39,130 bases of DNA from CAYTNY01 sp964439215 (lineage in GTDB: Bacteria; Oederibacteriota; PGYV01; CAYTNY01): positions 1 through 39,130 of the forward strand of contig CAYTNY010000011.1 of the NCBI GenBank assembly GCA_964439215.1. Direction: 5' to 3'. The notes beneath the pieces are model-generated. The model ran no database searches. It was not told the origin of the DNA and saw only the letters and a list, made by a program, of their open reading frames with translations. A program made the translations under genes and the position numbers. Below are positions 32,875 through 39,130 of this stretch, one piece after another. Position 1 is the stretch's first letter. Each line of letters opens with the position of its first letter.

Positions 32875-35464
32875 TCCAGTTCCTTCCCGTTCCCATATCT
32901 ACATCCAGTTTCACTTTCAGCCGGACCGCGGACGTCATCTTTTCTTCCGCGATTTTTTTCAGTTCCTGAGCTTCTTTCACCGGACAGCTGAATACAAGTT
33001 CATCATGAACCTGAAGTATCATCTTTGAACTCATTTTATTTTTTCTTATTTCTCCGTCTATATCCAGCATTGCTTTCTTTATTATATCCGCGGCAGTTCC
33101 CTGGACCGGAGCGTTCACCGCCGCTCTTTCCGCCAATTCCCGCTGCATTCTGTTCCGTCCGTTAATATTCTCCACATACCGCCTTCTGCCCATAAGAGTT
33201 TCCACATAACCATTTTTTCCCGCGGATTTTATTGTTTCTTCCTGAAACTTTTTCACATCCGGAAATTTCTCAAAGAAACGTTTTATGTATTCGCCCGCCT
33301 CATAATGGGATACTTTCAGCTGTTTTGCGAGGCCGTAAGGGCTTATCCCGTATATTATTCCGAAATTTATTGTTTTAGCGGCTCTGCGCATTTCTTTTGT
33401 TATATCTTTGGCGTCAACGCCAAAAATTCCGGAAGCAGCAAGGCTGTGTATATCAATTCCTTCCTCAAACGCTTTTATCATTTTTTCATCCGAAGAAAGA
33501 TGGGCCATTATCCTGAGTTCAACCTGGGAATAATCGGCTCTCAGCAGGACTTCGCCGCTGTTAAGGGGCACAAACGCCTTTCGTATTTCCCTTCCTTCTT
33601 CGCCCCTTATGGGTATATTCTGTATATTGGGATTTGACGATGAAAGCCGGCCGGTAGCGGTCACGGACTGATTATACACAGGATGAATAATTCCGCTTTT
33701 CCCCGCGTAAGAACGCAGAACATCAAGAAATCCGCTCTTTAATTTTGCCAGCATTCTGTATTTCAGTATCTGTCCGGTGATCTCAAAAGAACCTTCGAGC
33801 TCTTTAAGAACTTCATTGTCCGTTGAATATCCTGTTTTTGTTTTTTTTCCCGCCGGAATTCCCATATCCTCAAAAAGCACTTTCGCAAGCTGTTTCGGCG
33901 AGTTAATATTAAAATCAGATCCGCTTATTTTTTTTATTTTATTTTCCGCGGTTTTTATTTTTTTTTCAATACGCCCGGACAGGTCCTCAAGAAACGGCAC
34001 ATCTATTTTCAATCCGTTTTCTTCCATGCCCACAAGAACCCGGGCAAGCATCACTTCCATATCCGAATAAACCTCTGTCATATTTTTTTCTTTGAGTTCT
34101 TTTTCAAGAACAGCCTTAAGCTCTCCGGCGTTTTCAAGTATCGCCCCCGTATAGTCTACAAGCCGCTCCGCATCGGCAAGAGCAGGCATTATTTTCTTCG
34201 CGCCGCGGCCCACGACTTCTTCATATGACAGAAAATTTCCCGCGGTATACTGCATAAACGTATGCGAAATATTCCCGTGATTCTTTTCCGGATCAAGAAG
34301 ATACGCCATAAGCCCCACATCATATATTTTATCCGGCGTATTTGAAAAGCCATATCTGAAAATCTCTTTTGCGGAATTTGTAATAATCTCTTTCCCGGAA
34401 AGATCTGGCACCTCCTTCAGATTTTCCGTAAAAACAATAAAATAACCCGCATCTGCCTCAAAAAATATCATTTCCGGCCTTCCTCCGTCAAAAGCAAAAA
34501 AAATTACAGCCGGTTTTTTTTCCGCGCCAAAAGATACTTCATTAAATTTTTCAATTATAACAGGCTTGCTTTTCTTTCTTTTTTTAACGGAATTTTTCAC
34601 TGCGCCGTCCGAAACAAGCGATTTGAAATTAAGTTTCAGAAATTCTTTATCCAGTTCACTGCGTTTTATATCTCCTGCCGCGCATTTTTTTATGTCAAAA
34701 CCCGACTTATCCAGTATTCCCGGGTCAAAATCAAGCGTCACAAGCTCCTTGCTGACTTTCATGGCTTCCAGACCTTCATTCACAAGTTTTTTTACTCTTT
34801 CATTTTTTATTTCATCCCTTTTCCGGGCCAGATTTTCAACCGTTTCAAATTCCTGTATAAGTTTATAAGCGGTCTTTTCGCCTATCCCTTTTACGCCGGG
34901 GATATTGTCCGACGCATCGCCCATCAGCGCGAGTACGTCCTTTATCTGCCCGGGTCTTATTCCCATTTCTTTTTCCACATACTCCGGCGTCATAATTATT
35001 TCTTTATGCTTTACGGTTTTTATTATGCTGACATTATTATTAACCGCCTGCACCATGTCCTTGTCTCCGGTTAAAAGAAATATCCGCATTCCCCGCGAAG
35101 CATACTTTGCCGCTATCGCGGCCATTATGTCGTCCGCTTCGTAATTTTCCTCTTCTATCAGCGCAATACCGCCTTTTTGACATATTGACTTTATCATTTT
35201 AATCTGTTCAATAAGCGATTCAGGGGTTTTTTGTCTTTTTTCTTTGTAAGCCTTGAACTTTTTATGCCTGAAAGTCGGCCCCGGAAAATCAAACGCCGCC
35301 GCGATATAATCAGGATCTTTTTCCTTTATAACTTTTTTCAATGTATTAAAAAAACCGTAAACCGCGTGCACTTCCACGCCGCCGGAAGCAGTCATCGGCG
35401 GGACGCCGTAAAAGGACCGGTAGGCAAAAGAATTGCCGTCAAAAACATAAAACGTTTTAGACAT
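32861..35464 (-). CDS. polA: DNA polymerase I
   Basis: Pol I fills gaps and removes RNA primers. The 867 residues contain the 5' nuclease domain (1-290; AFDFPGPTFRHKKFKAYKEKR, EADDIMAAIA, LTGDKDMVQ, GVKGIGEKTA), a central 3'-5' exonuclease fold and the polymerase with motif A (ADYSQVELR, near 644), motif B (RRAAKTINFGIIYG, near 690) and motif C (QVHDELVF, near 815). The exonuclease region lacks the DxE pair (VIFFAFDGGR instead), so proofreading is probably lost, as in Taq. I chose the ATG at 35464 (AGAGGA 6 nt upstream) over upstream starts; it overlaps truA by 8 nt. Confidence 0.97.
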   Translation of the reverse strand: MSKTFYVFDGNSFAYRSFYGVPPMTASGGVEVHAVYGFFNTLKKVIKEKDPDYIAAAFDFPGPTFRHKKFKAYKEKRQKTPESLIEQIKMIKSICQKGGIALIEEENYEADDIMAAIAAKYASRGMRIFLLTGDKDMVQAVNNNVSIIKTVKHKEIIMTPEYVEKEMGIRPGQIKDVLALMGDASDNIPGVKGIGEKTAYKLIQEFETVENLARKRDEIKNERVKKLVNEGLEAMKVSKELVTLDFDPGILDKSGFDIKKCAAGDIKRSELDKEFLKLNFKSLVSDGAVKNSVKKRKKSKPVIIEKFNEVSFGAEKKPAVIFFAFDGGRPEMIFFEADAGYFIVFTENLKEVPDLSGKEIITNSAKEIFRYGFSNTPDKIYDVGLMAYLLDPEKNHGNISHTFMQYTAGNFLSYEEVVGRGAKKIMPALADAERLVDYTGAILENAGELKAVLEKELKEKNMTEVYSDMEVMLARVLVGMEENGLKIDVPFLEDLSGRIEKKIKTAENKIKKISGSDFNINSPKQLAKVLFEDMGIPAGKKTKTGYSTDNEVLKELEGSFEITGQILKYRMLAKLKSGFLDVLRSYAGKSGIIHPVYNQSVTATGRLSSSNPNIQNIPIRGEEGREIRKAFVPLNSGEVLLRADYSQVELRIMAHLSSDEKMIKAFEEGIDIHSLAASGIFGVDAKDITKEMRRAAKTINFGIIYGISPYGLAKQLKVSHYEAGEYIKRFFEKFPDVKKFQEETIKSAGKNGYVETLMGRRRYVENINGRNRMQRELAERAAVNAPVQGTAADIIKKAMLDIDGEIRKNKMSSKMILQVHDELVFSCPVKEAQELKKIAEEKMTSAVRLKVKLDVDMGTGRNWNECG

Positions 35465-36215
35465 CATATTTCCTCTCATAAATTATTTTAACCAGGTACA
35501 GCCCCTGCGGCGGAGCGCTTTCCTTAAACAGATTCCTGTCCCTTTTCTCAAACATTTCCTGTATCAGATCCTTTTTGATATCTCCGGAAGCATACGCCGC
35601 GAAAACAGCGGCCATCCGGCGTATCTGCTGATACAAAAAACCCTTTCCAAAAAAATCAATCATTATCCATCTGTCTTTTTTTTGTATCTTTATCTTATCA
35701 ATCCTGCGCTCAAACCGCACTGCTTCGGAGCCTGACCTGGAAAAAGAAAAATAATCTTTTACGCCCTCAAACATCGGCAGTATTTCTTTCATTTTTTCCG
35801 TATCCACCCGCCGGTCAATGTGCCACGCGGTTTCCCTGAAAAAAGGGGGAAAAGAGACAGAGTTACAGATCACATACCTGTAAAACTTCTTTTTTACATT
35901 ATACCTCGCCTTGAATTTAACATTTACTTCCTCGACACTTTTAATTCTTATGTCTTCCGGAAGAAGATTGTTGAGAATAGGCAGGACATTGCATGCGTTT
36001 AATTTTGTATCCGCGAAAAAGTTGAAAACCTGCCCCATCGCGTGGACGCCGGCGTCTGTCCGGGATGCTCCCGTTATTCTTATTCTGTATCCGAAATGTT
36101 TTTCAAGAGCATATTCAATAAGCCCCTGAACCGTTAGAAAATCATTCTGGCGCTGCCATCCGTAATACGGGGTGCCTTTATAGGCTGCTGTACATTTAAA
36201 GTTTTTTTTGGCCAT
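35457..36215 (-). CDS. truA: tRNA pseudouridine(38-40) synthase TruA
   Basis: TruA converts uridines 38-40 of the tRNA anticodon arm to pseudouridine. The 252-residue protein has YKGTPYYGWQRQ, the catalytic GASRTDAGVHA with Asp54, the KFKARYNVKKKFYRYVI segment with the conserved Tyr, and FLYQQIRRMAA. Length and order are standard. Located 2 bp after a GGDEF gene and overlapping polA. Confidence 0.96.
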   Translation of the reverse strand: MAKKNFKCTAAYKGTPYYGWQRQNDFLTVQGLIEYALEKHFGYRIRITGASRTDAGVHAMGQVFNFFADTKLNACNVLPILNNLLPEDIRIKSVEEVNVKFKARYNVKKKFYRYVICNSVSFPPFFRETAWHIDRRVDTEKMKEILPMFEGVKDYFSFSRSGSEAVRFERRIDKIKIQKKDRWIMIDFFGKGFLYQQIRRMAAVFAAYASGDIKKDLIQEMFEKRDRNLFKESAPPQGLYLVKIIYERKYDV

Positions 36216-36217
36216 AT

Positions 36218-37246
36218 TTATTTTATAGCTATCTTTGTATTGTTTCTTCCGTCATGCTTTGCCTTGTAAAGCGCCGCATCTGCTTTTTCCAGTATAACTT
36301 CCTTTAGTATCCCGTGCGACGGATACTCAGAAACACCGAGGCTTATTGTTATATTAATAAGAACATCCCCGCTGTAAAACATATGCTCTTCTATGGCTTT
36401 TCTGATGTGTTCGGCAATATCTATGGCTTTTTCTATCGGCGTATCCGGCATTATAACCGCAAACTCCTCGCCTCCGTACCGGCAGAGCGAGTCAGTGCTT
36501 GAAAGACACTCCTTAACCGTTTCCACAACTTCCTGAAGAATTATGTCCCCTGTCGTATGTCCATGAGTGTCATTTACCGGTTTAAAATGATCTATATCAA
36601 ACATCACAAGAGAGAGCCTGGACCTGAAACGCTTCGCGAGCTGGATCTCGTCTTCCAGTTTGTTTTCAAAGAATCTTCTGTTAAACGCCCCTGTAAGCCC
36701 GTCAATTATGGCTCTTCTCTCGCTTTCTTCCATCTGTTCCTGCAGTGTATGTGTTTTTTCTTTAACCTGTTCCTTTACTTCTTTTTCAAGTTTTCTGCCT
36801 GTCTGCCTTTTGAGCTGATTCATGATATCAACAGAAGTTTTTTTAACTTCCTGTTTCATCATTGCCGTTATTTCCGGAAGCCTCTGCTCTATTTCCATGC
36901 CGATCTGCTTCGCAACCTGATTTCTCACCTGGCTCCTGATTCTTTTACGCAGAAGTTTCAGGGATTTCATTTCTTTATTTACTGTTTTTTTTATGGACGC
37001 AAGGACAACAACCGTGATCTCTCTTTCTATCTCTCTGTTTATTTCACCCAGGAATATCTCTTCTTTTTTCAGCATTTCTTCATATTTTTCTTTAACGCCT
37101 TTCTCAATGCTCCTTATTTCCTTGATTTTTTCTTTAATGCCTTTTATTTCCGCTACAAGAGCATCATTCTCCTTCCTGCGGTTTTTAAGCTCTTTTAATA
37201 TTTCTTCATTCTCTTTTTTTATACTTTTAAGTTCTTTCTCTTCCAC
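36218..37246 (-). CDS. Coiled-coil GGDEF diguanylate cyclase
   Basis: A 342-residue soluble protein. The first ~175 residues are a long, highly charged coiled coil (Lys/Glu-rich, no membrane helix); the GGDEF domain follows (AIIDGLTGAFNRRFFENKL, MFDIDHFKPVNDTHGH, RYGGEEF at about 258-262). The inhibitory site reads SSTD rather than RxxD. Coiled-coil input suggests control by dimerisation or a partner. It lies between argS and truA: 41 bp after argS and 2 bp before truA. Confidence 0.92.
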   Translation of the reverse strand: MEEKELKSIKKENEEILKELKNRRKENDALVAEIKGIKEKIKEIRSIEKGVKEKYEEMLKKEEIFLGEINREIEREITVVVLASIKKTVNKEMKSLKLLRKRIRSQVRNQVAKQIGMEIEQRLPEITAMMKQEVKKTSVDIMNQLKRQTGRKLEKEVKEQVKEKTHTLQEQMEESERRAIIDGLTGAFNRRFFENKLEDEIQLAKRFRSRLSLVMFDIDHFKPVNDTHGHTTGDIILQEVVETVKECLSSTDSLCRYGGEEFAVIMPDTPIEKAIDIAEHIRKAIEEHMFYSGDVLINITISLGVSEYPSHGILKEVILEKADAALYKAKHDGRNNTKIAIK

Positions 37247-37287
37247 TTTTTTCTCCCCTTATTTTTTTAAGAAAAACACAGCCCTAT

Positions 37288-38955
37288 TTACATTTTTTCT
37301 CTTTTTTCTATACCTATTATATCAAAACATATACCCAGTGTTTTCCGGAGCGCGTTAAGTATATAAAGTCTTTTTTCCGTCTCTTTTTCATCGCCGGAAA
37401 CGACCCTGCATTTATTATAAAACGTATGAAACGAAGATACAATATCATAAACCGCGGCCGCTAAAACCGACGGAGAATATTTTCCGGCGGCCTCTTTTAT
37501 TACATCGGATATGGAAAGCATTCCCAGAACAAGATCTTCCTCTGCTTTTTCCAATACCGCGCCATCGGGCGCCTTATCCGGGGCGCGGAAGCCTTTTTCT
37601 TCCGCATGCAGAAAAATACTGCATATTCTCGCGTATGCATACTGTATATAATACACGGGGTTTTTATCCGACTGCTCCTTTGCCAGATCAATATCAAAAT
37701 CAAGGTGTGTGTTATAATTGCGCATTATAAAAAAATACCGGGCCGCGTCTTTTCCTGTCTCGCGTATAAGCTCCTCAAGAGTCACAATATTGCCCTTCCT
37801 CTTTGACATTACAACTTTCTCCCCTCCCTGAAGAAGATTTACCTGCTGCAGTATCAGAATGTCAAGCTTTTCCCTGCCGTAGCCCAGCGCCTGGCAGACC
37901 GCTTCCATCCTTTTTATGTATCCGTGATGATCCGGCCCCATGATATTTACAGCCCTGTCATATTTTCTTTTGCCGAGTTTATCCTCCATATAACCCATAT
38001 CGCCCGCAAAGTAGGTGAACTCCCCGTTGTTCTTCTTAACAACTCTGTCCTTATCATCTCCGTATTCGGTGGTTCTGAACCATAAAGCGCCGTCCTGTTC
38101 ATACAGTTTCCCGGACTCACGGACCTTTTCTATTGCCTTTTCCGCTTCATTTTGTTCGTACAAAGCAGACTCAAAAAACCATTTATCATACTCAACGCCG
38201 AAACTTTTCATTGTCTCTTTCTGCCGCTGAACCATTTTTTCAAGCCCGTATTCCCTGAAAAAATTATTTTTTATGTCAAAATCCCCGTTTTCATAAAGTC
38301 TGTAAGGCTGATCCCCTTTCTCTTCCTTAATGCGCCGGGCAAGCTCCGCGACATATGCGCCTTTATATCCGTCTTCGGGTATCCGGGGAGTCTTTCCGTA
38401 AAGCTCCATATATCTTTCTTTCAGCGAAACCCCGAAAAGATCCATCTGCCGTCCGGCGTCATTTACATAAAATTCTTTCGTTACATCATATCCGGAAATT
38501 TCAAGCAGGGACGCAAGCGTATCGCCGAATGCCGCGGCTCTTCCGCTTACAATATTCAGCGGGCCCACGGGGTTGGCGCTTACAAATTCAAGATTTATAC
38601 GTTCGCCCTTTCCCGAATCATTGAAAAAATAATCGTCATTTTCCATTATTTTCCTGATTTCATCCATATATTCCGCGGAACTCACTTTCCAGTTCACATA
38701 ACCCGGTTTAACCGCTTCCACTTCTTTAAAACCGCCGCTTTCGGAAAATCTCCGGGCAAGGCGTTCGGCGGTCTGCATAGGCGGCGCACCCGCCTTTTTA
38801 GCCGCCAGAAAAGGAACATTTGTCCCGAATGTTCCGAATTGATTTGCCGGTGCATTATCTATTTTTATTTTCCCGGGATCCGGCACCGCGTCTTTTCCGA
38901 ATTCTTCCCGGGCAAGTTCAACAATAATATTCCTGTAATATTCACGTATACCCAT
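37288..38955 (-). CDS. argS: Arginyl-tRNA synthetase
   Basis: ArgRS charges tRNA-Arg. The 555 residues show the N-terminal additional domain, VSANPVGPLNIVSGRAAAFGD (about 126-146), the tRNA/arginine segment VTKEFYVNDAGRQM, the second signature VVMSKRKGN near 382 and an alpha-helical anticodon-binding domain. The usual GPLHxGHxR class I signature is changed to GPLNIVSGR, so both histidines are missing. The rest is intact, so the enzyme is probably active. ATG at 38955 has GGAG 5 nt upstream; a GTG one codon earlier is too close to it. First gene of a long operon. Confidence 0.95.
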   Translation of the reverse strand: MGIREYYRNIIVELAREEFGKDAVPDPGKIKIDNAPANQFGTFGTNVPFLAAKKAGAPPMQTAERLARRFSESGGFKEVEAVKPGYVNWKVSSAEYMDEIRKIMENDDYFFNDSGKGERINLEFVSANPVGPLNIVSGRAAAFGDTLASLLEISGYDVTKEFYVNDAGRQMDLFGVSLKERYMELYGKTPRIPEDGYKGAYVAELARRIKEEKGDQPYRLYENGDFDIKNNFFREYGLEKMVQRQKETMKSFGVEYDKWFFESALYEQNEAEKAIEKVRESGKLYEQDGALWFRTTEYGDDKDRVVKKNNGEFTYFAGDMGYMEDKLGKRKYDRAVNIMGPDHHGYIKRMEAVCQALGYGREKLDILILQQVNLLQGGEKVVMSKRKGNIVTLEELIRETGKDAARYFFIMRNYNTHLDFDIDLAKEQSDKNPVYYIQYAYARICSIFLHAEEKGFRAPDKAPDGAVLEKAEEDLVLGMLSISDVIKEAAGKYSPSVLAAAVYDIVSSFHTFYNKCRVVSGDEKETEKRLYILNALRKTLGICFDIIGIEKREKM

Positions 38956-38997
38956 CACTTCTCCTTTTTGGCCAAGAATAATCTATACAGCAGAACC

Positions 38998-39042
38998 TTA
39001 ATAATCATAATAAAAAAAACAGGCGCCGCACCTAAACATCAT
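38998..39042 (-). CDS. Possible argS leader peptide (14 codons)
   Basis: Nine bases after the predicted transcription start, an ATG opens a 14-codon frame reading MMFRCGACFFYYDY then TAA. Its fourth codon is AGG, a rare Arg codon, and it forms the first three bases of the terminator-like hairpin. A ribosome stalled at this codon would block the hairpin. The ribosome binding site is weak (TTGGATG), and there is only one Arg codon, so this is tentative. Confidence 0.3.
   Translation of the reverse strand: MMFRCGACFFYYDY
39012..39033 (-). terminator. Terminator-like hairpin in the argS leader
   Basis: On the minus strand AGGTG-CGG-CGCCT forms five pairs (one G-T wobble) and is followed after one G by eight T (39012-39019). 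It lies about 20 nt into the predicted transcript, upstream of argS, where it could act as an attenuator. The stem is short. Confidence 0.4.
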
Positions 39043-39057
39043 CCAAAAAACGTTCTT

Positions 39058-39085
39058 ATTATAATACATAAAGCATTATTGTCAA
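39058..39085 (-). promoter_or_regulatory. Consensus sigma70-type promoter of argS operon
   Basis: TTGACA (39080-39085), 16-bp spacer, TATAAT (39058-39063) on the minus strand: both hexamers match consensus perfectly. Predicted start of transcription near 39051, leaving a ~95-nt leader. Confidence 0.85.
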
Positions 39086-39106
39086 TTGTGATATAACGGG
39101 GAACCG

Positions 39107-39130
39107 GTGGTTTGTGGTTTGTGGTTTGTG
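39107..39130. repeat. GTGGTTT heptad array running off the window
   Basis: Three perfect GTGGTTT heptads plus GTG, continuing beyond the end of the window. The period is again 7 although the sequence differs from the other arrays. Confidence 0.85.

Noticed and set aside
38152..39096. 314-codon plus-strand reading frame opposite argS
   Set aside because: Antisense shadow of argS; Phe/Ile/Arg-rich composition with no motif, and it crosses the argS promoter.

Overview
The window is a gene-dense stretch from an uncultured, moderately AT-rich diderm bacterium. An outer membrane with LPS is shown by lpxB, waaA, lpxK and three or four heptosyltransferase-type glycosyltransferases, and a predicted lipoprotein is also present. 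Gene content (pyruvoyl arginine decarboxylase, DUF2723 membrane protein with TPRs, fused GT2-GT9 enzyme, many c-di-GMP proteins) and the period-7 intergenic repeats suggest a candidate-phylum lineage of the Omnitrophota, Elusimicrobiota or Goldbacteria kind. The sequence alone does not decide the phylum. No rRNA, tRNA, CRISPR array or intact mobile element was seen.

Layout. (1) 1-5126, minus strand: a SemiSWEET transporter, mutS and two secreted TPR proteins, with a strong sigma70-type promoter upstream of the TPR pair. (2) 5234-6981, plus strand: comM, the only plus-strand gene, behind a consensus-like promoter and a ~169-nt hairpin-rich leader. (3) 6982-8500: a repeat-rich island with ~88-bp tandem repeats carrying interlocking palindromes, around a small lipoprotein gene. 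(4) 17978-8503, minus: a tightly overlapping envelope operon hflX - Gfo/Idh - lpxB - waaA - lpxK - GT9 - GT9-like - GT2/GT9 fusion, whose promoter lies so close to hflX that the transcript should be nearly leaderless. (5) 20413-18434, minus: a DUF2723 multi-pass protein with C-terminal TPRs.

(6) 20487-21033: heptad repeats around the decayed 5' end of an IS110-family transposase, preceded by a structured element. (7) 23350-21021, minus: a polyamine operon pdaD - speE - speB with its own promoter. (8) 27335-23474, minus: an ECF sigma factor, a membrane protein that looks like its anti-sigma factor with a periplasmic carbohydrate-binding-like domain, and a secreted clan GH-A glycosidase, closed by a strong intrinsic terminator. 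(9) 39085-27382, minus: a long run argS - GGDEF - truA - polA - coaE - HDOD - GAF/HD-GYP - GAF/GGDEF - GAF/GGDEF, in which housekeeping genes are interleaved with a c-di-GMP module. A perfect-consensus promoter and a leader with a 14-codon ORF and terminator-like hairpin precede argS.

The most interesting signals are the putative sugar-sensing sigma/anti-sigma/glycosidase cassette, the period-7 arrays that abut gene stop codons, the ABA'B' interlocking palindromes, the IS110 remnant with its closed structured element, and the possible attenuator of argS. All functional assignments come from reading motifs by eye; no database search was run.
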